Of a stretch of 17,002 nt of DNA, positions 1 to 8,324 are shown piece by piece. Where the stretch lies: NCBI GenBank assembly GCA_019420045.1, contig JAHZHY010000230.1:1-17002 (forward strand), written 5' to 3'. Under the pieces are notes generated by a model. That model saw nothing but the letters and a program-made list of their open reading frames with translations. It was not told the origin of the DNA and did not search any database. How positions within the stretch are numbered: position 1 is the stretch's first letter; each line of letters opens with the position of its first letter. Position numbers and translations under genes: made by a program. This stretch comes from Clostridiales bacterium. Its GTDB lineage: Bacteria > Bacillota > Clostridia > Oscillospirales > Butyricicoccaceae.

Positions 1-28
1 CTGCGTAGGCCTTTGACCCATACTATAT

Positions 29-52
29 CCGGCGCGCCGGCTCATTCGCCGG
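29..52. other. Inverted repeat in the metG leader
   Basis: A 12-bp perfect palindrome (CCGGCGCGCCGG, 29-40) is followed after six bases by CGCCGG (47-52), so CCGGCG at 29-34 can pair with either copy. It lies about 20 bases before the metG ribosome binding site and has no T-run, so it is not a standard terminator. No T-box core was found in the 82 bases available, but the window starts too close to the gene to judge the full leader. Confidence 0.3.
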
Positions 53-82
53 AAGAAGCAAAGGCGCCATGGAGGAAAGAAA

Positions 83-2032
83 ATGAACAGCAAAGGAAAG
101 TACTATTTGACCACGGCCATCGCCTACACCTCGGGCAAACCCCATGTGGGCAACACCTATGAGATCGTGCTGGCCGACGCCATCGCCCGCTATAAGCGGA
201 AGGACGGCTACGATGTGCTCTTTCAGACGGGCACCGATGAGCACGGCCAGAAGATCCAGGAGAAGGCCGAAAAGGCCGGCATGACCCCCCAGGCCTTCGT
301 GGACGAGATGGCCGCCGAAGTGTGCCGCAACTGGGATGTGCTCCACACCTCCTATGACCGGTTCATCCGCACCACCGACCCCGAGCACGAAAAGAAGGTC
401 CAGCAGATCTTCAAGCGTCTGTATGACCAGGGCGATATCTATAAAGGAAGCTACGAGGGCTGGTACTGCACCCCCTGCGAGTCCTTCTTCACCGAAAGCC
501 AGCTGAAAGACGGCAAGTGCCCCGATTGCGGCGCCCCGGTGCAGAAGGCCAAGGAGGAAGCCTATTTCTTCCGCATGAGCAAATACGCCGACCGGCTGAT
601 GCAATATATCGAAGACCATCCCGACTTTATCCAGCCGGAATCCCGGAAAAATGAGATGGTCAACAATTTCCTCAAGCCCGGCCTTCAGGATCTGTGCGTT
701 TCCCGCACCTCCTTCAGCTGGGGCATCCCGGTGGAGTTTGACCCGGGCCATGTGGTCTATGTGTGGCTGGATGCTCTGACCAACTACATCACCTTCCTGG
801 GCTATGAGCCGGAAGGGGAGAGCACAGAGGAATACAAGAAGTTCTGGCCCGCCGATGTGCATCTCATCGGCAAGGACATTCTCCGTTTCCACACCATTTA
901 TTGGCCCATCTTCCTCATGGCCCTGGGCGAGGAGCTGCCCCATCAGGTCTTTGGCCATCCCTGGCTGCTGGTGGGCGAGGGCAAAATGAGCAAATCCAAG
1001 GGCAATGTGATCTATGCCGATCATCTGGTAGAGCTGTTCGGCGTGGACGCTGTGCGCTATTACCTGCTCCATGAGATGCCCTTTGCCAATGACGGCACCA
1101 TCACCTATGAGCTGCTCATCGAGCGGACCAACAGCGACCTGGCCAACATCCTGGGCAACCTGGTCAACCGGACGGTGACCATGTGCCATCGGTACCAGAA
1201 TGGCGTCATGGGCAGCCATGATGTGTGCGAGCCGGTGGATGAGGAACTGAAGCAGGTGTGCCTGGAAGCCCCCGAAAAGGTGCGGCGGGCCATGGACCAG
1301 CTGAAGGTGGGCGACGCCATCGACGAGGTCTTTGCCATCTTCCGCCGGGCCAACAAGTATATCGACGAGACCATGCCCTGGGTCCTGGGCAAGGACGAGA
1401 GCAAGAAGGGCCGTCTGGACACCGTGCTCTATAACCTGCTGGAAAGCATCCGCTTCGGCGCCGTGCTGCTGGAGGCCTTCCTCCCCGACGCCGCCCAGAA
1501 GATCTTTGCTCAGCTGAACACCGATCAGACCGACTTTGACAGTCTCAGCTCCTTCGGCGCGCTGCCGGAAGGCCATCAGGTGGGCCAGGCCGAGATCCTC
1601 TTTGCCCGGATGGACGCCGAAAAGAAGCTGGAGGAAGTGGCTGCCTTCCAGGCCGCCCATGCTCCCCAGGAGGAAAAGAAAGAGCCCCTGCCCCCTCACG
1701 AGCCCAAGGACACCATCGTCTACGACGATTTTGCCAAAGTGGAACTGACGGTGGCCAAGGTGCTCCACTGTGAAAAGGTGAAGAAGAGCAAGAAGCTTTT
1801 GCGCTTTGAGCTGGATCTGGGCTATGAAAAGCGTCAGGTGCTTTCGGGCATCGCCCAGTGGTATGAGCCGGAAGACCTGATCGGCCACAATGTAGTGGTG
1901 GTGAGCAACCTGGCTCCCCGGAAGATGATGGGGCTGGACAGCTGCGGCATGATCCTGTCGGCCACCTGCGGGGAAAACGATGTGCGGGTGGTGCTGGCTG
2001 ACGGCGCCGTGCCCGGGGCCCATCTGTCCTGA
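83..2032 (+). CDS. metG: Methionyl-tRNA synthetase
   Basis: Class I aminoacyl-tRNA synthetase that charges tRNA-Met with methionine in the cytoplasm. At 649 residues it has the usual length for the form with a C-terminal tRNA-binding domain. The HIGH-type signature is HVGN (residues 21-24). A zinc knuckle is formed by two CxxC pairs (C129/C132 and C146/C149). The KMSKS loop is exact (residues 301-305). From about residue 548 to the end lies a Trbp111-like OB-fold domain (DDFAKVELTVAKV, then SNLAPRKMMG), which in this family promotes dimerisation and tRNA binding. The ATG at 83 is preceded by GGAGGA with a 6-base spacer. The stop codon shares one base with the tatD start, so the two genes are probably co-transcribed and translationally coupled. 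Confidence 0.97.
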   Translation: MNSKGKYYLTTAIAYTSGKPHVGNTYEIVLADAIARYKRKDGYDVLFQTGTDEHGQKIQEKAEKAGMTPQAFVDEMAAEVCRNWDVLHTSYDRFIRTTDPEHEKKVQQIFKRLYDQGDIYKGSYEGWYCTPCESFFTESQLKDGKCPDCGAPVQKAKEEAYFFRMSKYADRLMQYIEDHPDFIQPESRKNEMVNNFLKPGLQDLCVSRTSFSWGIPVEFDPGHVVYVWLDALTNYITFLGYEPEGESTEEYKKFWPADVHLIGKDILRFHTIYWPIFLMALGEELPHQVFGHPWLLVGEGKMSKSKGNVIYADHLVELFGVDAVRYYLLHEMPFANDGTITYELLIERTNSDLANILGNLVNRTVTMCHRYQNGVMGSHDVCEPVDEELKQVCLEAPEKVRRAMDQLKVGDAIDEVFAIFRRANKYIDETMPWVLGKDESKKGRLDTVLYNLLESIRFGAVLLEAFLPDAAQKIFAQLNTDQTDFDSLSSFGALPEGHQVGQAEILFARMDAEKKLEEVAAFQAAHAPQEEKKEPLPPHEPKDTIVYDDFAKVELTVAKVLHCEKVKKSKKLLRFELDLGYEKRQVLSGIAQWYEPEDLIGHNVVVVSNLAPRKMMGLDSCGMILSATCGENDVRVVLADGAVPGAHLS

Positions 2033-2799
2033 TGGGGGTCTTTGATACCCACGCCCACTACGATTCCGGGGCATTCAATCAGGACCGGCTGGAGGTGCTG
2101 GCCGGTTTACCGGAACAGGGCGTGGAGCTGATCGTCAACCCGGGATGTGACCTGCCCTCTTCCCGCAAGGCCCTGGAACTGGCCCATACCTTCCCCTTTG
2201 TCTATGCCGCTGTGGGTATTCACCCTTCGGACTGCGGGGATTTTGAGGAGAGCCAGATGGGCGAGTTGGAAGAGCTGGCCCGGGACGAAAAAGTCAGGGC
2301 CATCGGAGAGATCGGCCTGGACTATCACTGGGAGGACAATCCTCCCAAAGAGCACCAGAAGAAAGTCTTTGCCCTTCAGATGGAGCTGGCGGAAAAACTG
2401 GGGCTTCCGGTGGTGGTGCACGACCGGGAAGCCCATGGGGACAGCATGCAGATGGTGCGGGAGCACCCAGGGGTGCGAGGTGTGTTCCACTGCTATTCCG
2501 GCAGTTTGGAGGATGCCAAAACCTTGGTGAAGATGGGCTGGATGCTCTCCTTCACCGGAGTCATCACCTATAAAAACGCCCGCCGGGCTCTGGAAGTGCT
2601 CCAGTGGCTGCCACTGGACCGGGTGATGATCGAAACCGACTCCCCCTACCTCACTCCCGAACCTTTCCGCCGGGAGCGGAACGATTCCTCCAAGGTGTGG
2701 AAGGTGGCCGAGTGCATCGGCAGGATCAAGGGCATTTCCACAGAGGAAGCGGCCCGGATCACCCTGGAAAACGGCAAAAGATTTTTCAATATCCCATAA
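2032..2799 (+). CDS. tatD: TatD family metal-dependent hydrolase (DNase)
   Basis: TIM-barrel metallohydrolase of 255 residues, normal for the TatD/YcfH family. TatD homologues have 3'-5' exonuclease or DNase activity; the physiological substrate here is unknown. Metal ligands are visible in order: the HxH pair DTHAH (H7, H9), GEIGLDYHW (E93), VVVHDREAH (H130), FHCYSGS (H153) and ETDSPYL (D203). The start overlaps the metG stop as TGATG with no good Shine-Dalgarno sequence ahead, so translation is probably coupled to metG. The metG-tatD order is common in Firmicutes. A strong intrinsic terminator follows directly after the stop. Confidence 0.94.
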   Translation: MGVFDTHAHYDSGAFNQDRLEVLAGLPEQGVELIVNPGCDLPSSRKALELAHTFPFVYAAVGIHPSDCGDFEESQMGELEELARDEKVRAIGEIGLDYHWEDNPPKEHQKKVFALQMELAEKLGLPVVVHDREAHGDSMQMVREHPGVRGVFHCYSGSLEDAKTLVKMGWMLSFTGVITYKNARRALEVLQWLPLDRVMIETDSPYLTPEPFRRERNDSSKVWKVAECIGRIKGISTEEAARITLENGKRFFNIP

Positions 2800-2805
2800 C
2801 ATAAT

Positions 2806-2833
2806 AAAAAAAGAGCCGAAAGGCTCTTTTTTT
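2806..2833. terminator. Bidirectional intrinsic terminator after tatD
   Basis: AGAGCC-GAAA-GGCTCT hairpin with a GNRA-type tetraloop, flanked by an A-run on the left and a T-run on the right, so it can work on both strands. It ends the metG-tatD transcript and probably also the convergent kinase-like gene, whose stop lies 46 bases to the right. Confidence 0.93.
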
Positions 2834-2878
2834 ATTGCTCAGACGATGAAAAAACCATACCGTGTGAGAAATTCTTTT

Positions 2879-4018
2879 TTATTGCTCCGGGGGAGCAGAA
2901 TAGGATTTTGATTTTTTGGGTTCTTCTTTATAGAAAGAAGCGGGCAGAGCCGTGGAGAGTTCCAGCAGCACATGGTCAAAGCCGCTGGCATAGTCCGGGG
3001 GCGGGGCGCCCAGGGACAGATAGGGCGTGGCAGGGTGCAGCGGCAGGGACAGGGTGACGGTGGTGCCCTCGTCGGGAACGCTGGAAATGACGCAGGTGCC
3101 GCCGTGGAGCAGCATCACCGCCCGGGCCAGCATCAGGCTGTAACCGGCGCCGCCCACCATCAGCCCACGGGACAGGGAGGATTCCGGCGGACGGTTGAAG
3201 AGATGGGGCAGCACCGAAGAGGGAATGCCCCGGCCACGGTCGGCCAGGATGATGACGGCGTTGTCCTCCCGCTTGGTGAGCACCAGCCGCATTTGGTTTT
3301 TCTGCCGGGTGTATTTCATGGAATTGGAGATCAGCCCCAGGATCACCCGTTCTATCCGCTCCCGGTCAAAGGGGCAGAAAAGGGGTTCTTCCGGGCAGTC
3401 CCAGGAAAAGGGAATGCCCATTTCTTCGGCCATGGGCGCGACCCGCTGGCAAAGCTCCCGGAAGAGCTGGGACAGATCGCCCTGGCGCACATTCAATTCC
3501 AACTGGCCGCTTTCGGCCCGGGCGCAGTCCAGCAGATTGCGGCCCATGCGCATCAGCCGGTACATCCCTTGGCGAAGAACGCTTTTGGCATACTGGCTTT
3601 TTTGGTCCTGGGCCGGGGGCAGGGCATCCCAGGCGGCAAACATGGTGCCCAGGCTGCTGCTGATTTCCCGGCTGAGCAGCTCGGCGGCGCTGAGGGCCAT
3701 GGCCGGGGGATGATTCTCCTGGGCGAAAAAGACGGTGATGAGCATATTCCCCTCTTTGGGGGTCATACTGCACCGGACGGCTTTGCCCTGGAGTTTTGTG
3801 TGAAAGGAATGGCTCTGGCCCTCGTGAGCTAAAGTGACGATCTGGGCGGCCAGGGAGTCGGGGAAAATATCGTTGAGAGAGCGGCCTACCAAGTCCTCTT
3901 CCAGCTGAAAACGCAGGCTGCTTGTGACAAAAAGGATGCGGCCCGACGGGCTGCAGATCATCAGCTGGTCATCGGCGGCAGGGAACCAGGTCATGTCCCC
4001 CAAGGCGGTGTTTTCCAA
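2879..4018 (-). CDS. Soluble PAS/histidine-kinase-like protein without phospho-acceptor His
   Basis: A 379-residue protein with no membrane segment or signal peptide, so probably cytoplasmic. An N-terminal PAS-like domain (about residues 10-75) is followed by a DHp-like helical region and a HATPase_c domain. The ATP-binding boxes are recognisable: N-box LISNSMKYT (N232), G1 box ADRGRGIP (D260) and G2 box GGAGYSLMLARA (289-300). Where the H-box should read SHELRTPL the protein reads SREISSSL, with Arg117 (codon CGG) in place of histidine. No response regulator is adjacent. The start is TTG with AAAGGAGGA 6 bases upstream; the first ATG (codon 9) lacks such a site. The last 50 residues are low-complexity, Pro/Ser-rich. 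It could be a degenerate sensor, a phosphatase-type regulator, or a kinase acting without the usual His. The family call is firm; the function is not known. Confidence 0.8.
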   Translation of the reverse strand: MENTALGDMTWFPAADDQLMICSPSGRILFVTSSLRFQLEEDLVGRSLNDIFPDSLAAQIVTLAHEGQSHSFHTKLQGKAVRCSMTPKEGNMLITVFFAQENHPPAMALSAAELLSREISSSLGTMFAAWDALPPAQDQKSQYAKSVLRQGMYRLMRMGRNLLDCARAESGQLELNVRQGDLSQLFRELCQRVAPMAEEMGIPFSWDCPEEPLFCPFDRERIERVILGLISNSMKYTRQKNQMRLVLTKREDNAVIILADRGRGIPSSVLPHLFNRPPESSLSRGLMVGGAGYSLMLARAVMLLHGGTCVISSVPDEGTTVTLSLPLHPATPYLSLGAPPPDYASGFDHVLLELSTALPASFYKEEPKKSKSYSAPPEQ

Positions 4019-4024
4019 GGCAGG

Positions 4025-4033
4025 TCCTCCTTT
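4025..4033 (-). promoter_or_regulatory. Ribosome binding site that fixes a TTG start
   Basis: On the minus strand AAAGGAGGA (4033-4025) is followed by 6 bases and then TTG (4018-4016). This near-perfect anti-16S match is the reason for placing the start at TTG rather than at the downstream ATG codon 9. Confidence 0.75.
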
Positions 4034-4105
4034 CCGGCGGATATGGGGAGCATCTTTGTGTTTTTTTTAGCAAAGACTGGTACATTTTGCATAACATCCA
4101 TCCCC

Positions 4106-4134
4106 ATTCTAGTATGGGATTGGCCTGTTTGCAA
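4106..4134 (-). promoter_or_regulatory. Promoter of the PAS/kinase-like gene
   Basis: On the minus strand TTGCAA (4134-4129) and TAGAAT (4111-4106) are separated by 17 bases, a good sigma-A match. It would give an untranslated leader of about 80 bases before the TTG start. It lies back to back with the gap promoter. Confidence 0.6.
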
Positions 4135-4172
4135 GAAAAACTTCCTCTGGCGGGAAAGTTCTTCCTTTGTGC

Positions 4173-5286
<1,114 letters not shown>

Positions 5287-5297
5287 GAGCCATTTTC

Positions 5298-5331
5298 AAT
5301 CCCCCGGCGCTGTAAATTGCGCCGGGGGATT
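5298..5331 (+). terminator. Hairpin terminator of gap
   Basis: A 13-bp perfect stem (AATCCCCCGGCGC with GCGCCGGGGGATT) and an 8-base loop start 11 bases after the gap stop. The downstream T-run is weak and interrupted (TTTGCATTT), so the second hairpin at 5339-5365 may be the effective terminator. Confidence 0.75.
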
Positions 5332-5338
5332 TGCATTT

Positions 5339-5365
5339 CGAAAAAGCGGTTAAGCCGCTTTTTCG
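5339..5365. terminator. Second hairpin terminator after gap
   Basis: CGAAAAAGCGG (5339-5349) and CCGCTTTTTCG (5355-5365) pair perfectly over 11 bp around a 5-base loop. The T-run forms part of the 3' arm, as in bidirectional terminators. With the hairpin at 5298-5331 it makes a tandem terminator. Confidence 0.75.
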
Positions 5366-5368
5366 AGC

Positions 5369-5414
5369 TTTTGCAAGAGGCCCGGCGCACACTGGCCTCT
5401 TGAGAGGTGCAAAA
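5369..5414. other. Bulged long hairpin in the gap-tRNA interval
   Basis: TTTTGC plus AAGAGGCC (5369-5382) pair with GGCCTCTT (5394-5401) and GCAAAA (5409-5414), a 14-bp stem with an 11-base loop and a 7-base bulge on the 3' side (5402-5408). It sits beyond the gap terminators, and no clear promoter or T-run belongs to it. The rest of the interval to the tRNA promoter at 5566 is AT-rich at its right end and contains no convincing gene: the open frame there starts inside the first terminator and runs into the tRNA. Confidence 0.3.
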
Positions 5415-5565
5415 ACCGACGCACAGGCCGCCGCTTTTTGCGGATTGAAAAAGAAGGGAAAAAGGCATCTTATACTGTGTTATTTTGTGATCGGTTCTAT
5501 CTTTGCGATACCTTGCAGAGACGGGGGATTTTTGCCTTTTCGACGGGATTTTTCAAAAAAAGCGG

Positions 5566-5593
5566 TTGCAATTTTCCAAAGATACGCTATAAT
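5566..5593 (+). promoter_or_regulatory. Promoter of the tRNA-Gly gene
   Basis: TTGCAA (5566-5571), a 16-base spacer and a perfect TATAAT (5588-5593), placed 13 bases before the mature tRNA 5' end. Confidence 0.82.
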
Positions 5594-5606
5594 AGAGTTA
5601 CTCCAT

Positions 5607-5680
<74 letters not shown>

Positions 5681-5681
5681 C

Positions 5682-5711
5682 AAAAAAGACAGCCGCAGGC
5701 TGTCTTTTTTT
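5682..5711 (+). terminator. Intrinsic terminator of the tRNA-Gly gene
   Basis: GACAGCC-GCA-GGCTGTC (5688-5704) with a left A-run and a right run of seven T, starting one base after the tRNA CCA. It stands only about 25 bases before the start of the sugar kinase gene. Confidence 0.93.
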
Positions 5712-5735
5712 ATACTCTTCCGAGAGGTGAGAAAA

Positions 5736-6605
5736 ATGGCAAAGGTGCTGTGCTTTGGTTCGCTGAATATCGACTATATCTATCAGGTACCCCATTTTGT
5801 AGGGGCGGGGGAGACTCTCAGCGCCATGTCCCGGCAGCGGCTGGCCGGAGGCAAGGGGCTGAATCAGGCGGTGGCCCTGAGCCGGGCCGGAGCCCAGACC
5901 TATATGGCGGGGAGTGTGGGAGAGGACGGGGATTTTCTCCTGGAAACCCTTCAGGGGGCCGGGGTGGATATTTCATTTGTCCGGCAGATGGAGGGGAACA
6001 CCGGCACCGCCGTCATCCAGCGGGACGGGGCGGGAGAAAACTGCATCCTGCTCCACGGCGGAGCCAACCGATGCATCACAGAATTCCAGGTACAGGAGAC
6101 TTTGGGGCATTTTGCGCCGGGGGACTGGCTGGTGCTGCAAAATGAGATCAGCTGTTTGCCCCTGCTGCTCAGAGAGGGGAAAAAGCGGGGAATGCAGGTG
6201 GTTTTTAACCCCTCGCCCATGGAACCGGATCTGCTGGGGCTGAATCTGGAAAAGGTGCATTGCCTGGTGCTCAACCAGGTGGAAGGCCGCCAGCTGCTGG
6301 GAGGAGAAGAACGGGAGGAAGAGGCTTTGCGCCGTGGGCTGGAAGAGTGGTTCCAGGGAGATACCCTGGTGCTCACCCTGGGCAGCCGGGGCGCCTGGTG
6401 CCTCCATCAAGGGGAGTGGGTGTTCCAGAAGGCCTTTTCCGTGCCGGTGGTGGACACCACCGGGGCCGGGGATGCCTTTACCGGCTTTTTCGTGGCCAGC
6501 CGCATGATGGGACAGAGCATCCCGGAGGCGCTGAAAAAGGCCGCCTGGGCCGCCGCCCAAACCATCCAGCACCCCGGCGGTGCGGTGGCCGCACTGCCAA
6601 ACTGA
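5736..6605 (+). CDS. PfkB/ribokinase-family carbohydrate kinase
   Basis: ATP-dependent sugar or nucleoside kinase of 289 residues, cytoplasmic. Both family signatures are present: GGKGLNQA at residues 38-45 (signature 1) and DTTGAGDAF from D240 (signature 2), with D246 as catalytic base and the anion-hole glycines intact. The N-terminal GSLNIDYIYQVP and the NTGTAVI strand are closest to ribokinases, but the substrate cannot be named with certainty. The start is ATG 5736, because AGGTGA ends 5 bases before it; an in-frame GTG at 5727 would lie inside that ribosome binding site. It follows the tRNA terminator closely, and no separate promoter is evident. Its last eight codons and stop are the first part of a 75-bp tandem repeat. 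The reading frame appears complete, with the normal family C-terminus. Confidence 0.88.
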   Translation: MAKVLCFGSLNIDYIYQVPHFVGAGETLSAMSRQRLAGGKGLNQAVALSRAGAQTYMAGSVGEDGDFLLETLQGAGVDISFVRQMEGNTGTAVIQRDGAGENCILLHGGANRCITEFQVQETLGHFAPGDWLVLQNEISCLPLLLREGKKRGMQVVFNPSPMEPDLLGLNLEKVHCLVLNQVEGRQLLGGEEREEEALRRGLEEWFQGDTLVLTLGSRGAWCLHQGEWVFQKAFSVPVVDTTGAGDAFTGFFVASRMMGQSIPEALKKAAWAAAQTIQHPGGAVAALPN

Positions 6606-6803
6606 CCCTCCCCTGGGTTGGAGAGAGTTAGCGGCCTGTGCTTTGGTCGGGCCGGTGCGGTGGCCGCACTGCCAAATTGACCCTCCCCCGGGTTTGGGAG
6701 ATATAACGGCTTGAGTTTTGGTCGGGCCGGTGCGGTGGCCGCACCGCCAAATTGACCCTCCCCTGGGTTGGGGAGGGTTAGCGGCCTGGGTTTTGGTCGG
6801 GCC
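6579..6803. repeat. Three 75-bp tandem repeats overlapping the kinase 3' end
   Basis: Units at 6579-6653, 6654-6728 and 6729-6803 have identical length and begin GGTGCGGTGGCCGCAC; a broken fourth unit starts at 6804. Units 1 and 3 differ at roughly 6 of 75 positions; unit 2 is more diverged in its middle. Each unit contains two inverted repeats: GTGCGG-TGG-CCGCAC, and ACCCTCCCC with GGGGAGGGT, the latter perfect only in unit 3 (6755-6778). The first unit includes the last codons and stop of the kinase gene. Because 75 is divisible by three, the minus strand reads as a 25-residue Pro/Gly/Ala-rich repeat, which is not taken to be a gene. The interval 6606-6860 holds nothing else. Confidence 0.92.
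6755..6778. terminator. Possible terminator hairpin in the third repeat unit
   Basis: ACCCTCCCC-TGGGTT-GGGGAGGGT is a perfect 9-bp stem between the convergent kinase and MATE genes. No T-run follows on either strand, so it is at best a weak or Rho-assisted terminator. The same hairpin is decayed in units 1 and 2. Confidence 0.3.
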
Positions 6804-6860
6804 GGTGTGGGGGCGCAGATAGATCGTCCTTCCATGGAGTTGTTGTGGTGATGGGGGATG

Positions 6861-8198
6861 TCAGAGTTTGATGGCCTGCCAGGCGCCACGGCGGAAGCGA
6901 AGGGCCAGCAGGATGCCCCGCACGGTCACATCCAGGGCATAGGCCCACCACACTCCCATCAGACCCAGTCCCAGGGGGATGGCCAGCAGCCAGCCCAGCC
7001 CCAGGCGGATGCCCCAGATGCCCAGCAAGGTGGAATACATGGGGAATTTGGTGTCTCCGGCTCCCTGAAGGGCGCCGGTCATCACCTGCACCAAAGCGGC
7101 AAAGGGCTGGAAAAAGGCGATGATCCGCAGCACCGAAGCAGCCAGGGCCTGCACCTGCGGAGTGTGGGTAAACAGTCCGGTGAGGGGCCGGGCCAGCAGG
7201 AAAAATCCCAGCCCCATGGGCACCATGATTCCCACCGCCCAGAGATAGGCGGCTTTTACCGCTTGCCGGGCTTTATATGGGGAGCCTTCTCCCAGGGAGA
7301 CCCCCACCAAGGTGGTCACCGCCAGGCCAAAACCCATGGCGGGGATATAGGAATAGCTTTCCACGCTCCCGGCCACATTGTGGGCCACATAAGCGCCGGT
7401 GCCCATGGACAGAATCATGGAGCTGTACACCAGCTGACCCACCCGCATGATGAGCTTTTCTCCTCCGGCGGGGAGCCCTACCCGTAGGATGGGGGCGAAT
7501 CCCCGGCGGCTCAGGCCGGAAAAGGACAGGCCCCGGCCCAGATTTTTCCCCAGCAGGAGGAACAGAGCGGCGCTTCCGGCCAGCCGGGAAAGGGTGGTGG
7601 CCAGTCCCAGACCAAGAACGCCCAATCCCAGCCGGATCAGCAGCACATTCAGCAAAATGTTCAGCAGGTTACACAGTGCGGTGACATACATGGGGCTTTT
7701 GGTGTCCTTCATGGCCCGCAGTCCGCTGGAAAGGATGAGCTGGAGACAGAGCACCACCGAGGGCACGGCTACCACCAGGAAATAGGGCAGGGCGCAGGCG
7801 ATCACATCCCCCTCCGCGCCGGAAAGGCGGAGGATGGGCCGGGCCAGAACCAGGCATATAAGCCCGCAGCCAAGGCCGATACCGCCGCCCAGCACCAGGG
7901 CATGGGACAGTGCATGGCCCATTTCCTTCCGGTCACCCCGGCCAAAGGCCCGGGCGGTCACCACACCGGCCCCCACGCTGAGGGCGGTGTAAAAAGAGAT
8001 GAACAGATTGACCACCAGATTGGTGACGCCGATGCCGGCGATGGCCTGATCCCCCAGCTGTCCGGCAAAATAGGTGTCCACCGTACCCAGAAGGGTTTGC
8101 AGGATGTTTTCCAGAATAATGGGCAGGGCCAGGAAAAAGACGCTTTTTCCCATGGCCCTTTTTTCTGTCTGTATATCGGATGCAGTCAATTTATTCAC
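6861..8198 (-). CDS. MATE family multidrug/Na+ antiporter
   Basis: Integral membrane exporter of 445 residues, the usual MATE length, with about twelve hydrophobic helices arranged as two six-helix halves. The N-terminal block (LALPIILENILQTLLGTVDT, then YFAGQLGDQAIAGIGV) is typical of MatE domains, and the second half repeats the pattern (LRVGLPAGGEKLIMRVGQL). Members export cationic drugs or metabolites in exchange for Na+ or H+; the substrate here is unknown. The frame opens with GTG at 8198, but the AGGGAG site lies only 1 base before it and fits better with the in-frame TTG at 8189 (10-base spacing), so the true start may be three codons in. It diverges from a TetR regulator gene with overlapping promoters, a common local control arrangement for efflux pumps. 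Confidence 0.9.
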   Translation of the reverse strand: MNKLTASDIQTEKRAMGKSVFFLALPIILENILQTLLGTVDTYFAGQLGDQAIAGIGVTNLVVNLFISFYTALSVGAGVVTARAFGRGDRKEMGHALSHALVLGGGIGLGCGLICLVLARPILRLSGAEGDVIACALPYFLVVAVPSVVLCLQLILSSGLRAMKDTKSPMYVTALCNLLNILLNVLLIRLGLGVLGLGLATTLSRLAGSAALFLLLGKNLGRGLSFSGLSRRGFAPILRVGLPAGGEKLIMRVGQLVYSSMILSMGTGAYVAHNVAGSVESYSYIPAMGFGLAVTTLVGVSLGEGSPYKARQAVKAAYLWAVGIMVPMGLGFFLLARPLTGLFTHTPQVQALAASVLRIIAFFQPFAALVQVMTGALQGAGDTKFPMYSTLLGIWGIRLGLGWLLAIPLGLGLMGVWWAYALDVTVRGILLALRFRRGAWQAIKL

Positions 8199-8213
8199 GC
8201 TCCCTGTTTCTTA

Positions 8214-8242
8214 TTGCACACTGTGTCCGGTAACTGTATTAT
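8214..8242 (+). promoter_or_regulatory. Promoter of the TetR gene
   Basis: TTGCAC (8214-8219), a 17-base spacer and TATTAT (8237-8242). Transcription would start near 8249, about 90 bases before the TetR ATG. Its -10 overlaps the -10 of the opposite MATE promoter. Confidence 0.6.
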
Positions 8243-8324
8243 AGGAAAGGGAAACCACTGGGGACAACAGGCAAAACGCTCCCGGTGTTCCATATTGGAC
8301 AAAGAGGGGAAAATGTCCGGAAAC
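8224..8324. promoter_or_regulatory. Candidate TetR operators in the MATE-TetR divergent region
   Basis: An 11-bp direct repeat with one mismatch, TGTCCGGTAAC (8224-8234) and TGTCCGGAAAC (8314-8324), has its first copy inside the spacer of the TetR promoter. GGACA, the inverse of its core, occurs at 8262-8266 and 8297-8301. A separate perfect 11-bp inverted repeat, TCCATATTGGA, lies at 8289-8299. Any of these could be bound by the TetR protein; the choice is inference. Confidence 0.35.
8238..8267 (-). promoter_or_regulatory. Promoter of the MATE gene
   Basis: On the minus strand TTGTCC (8267-8262), an 18-base spacer and a perfect TATAAT (8243-8238). The leader to the MATE start is about 30 bases. 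Confidence 0.65.

Noticed and set aside
1..82. Promoter or T-box leader of metG
   Set aside because: TTTGAC (12-17) and TACTAT-like bases (21-26) are too close together for one promoter, and no T-box core was found. The window begins too near the gene to judge.
5445..5476. Possible promoter TTGAAA / TATACT upstream of the tRNA
   Set aside because: The spacer is 20 bases, outside the normal range, and a far better promoter lies directly before the tRNA.
6579..6803. CRISPR-like array
   Set aside because: The units are directly abutting 75-bp tandem repeats without unique spacers, only three in number, and no cas genes are present.
6407..6889. Minus-strand open frame with a 25-residue repeated Pro/Gly/Ala-rich sequence
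   Set aside because: The frame is open only because the DNA repeat is 75 bp long (divisible by three). It begins inside the MATE gene, runs into the kinase gene, and has no evident ribosome binding site. Treated as a DNA repeat.
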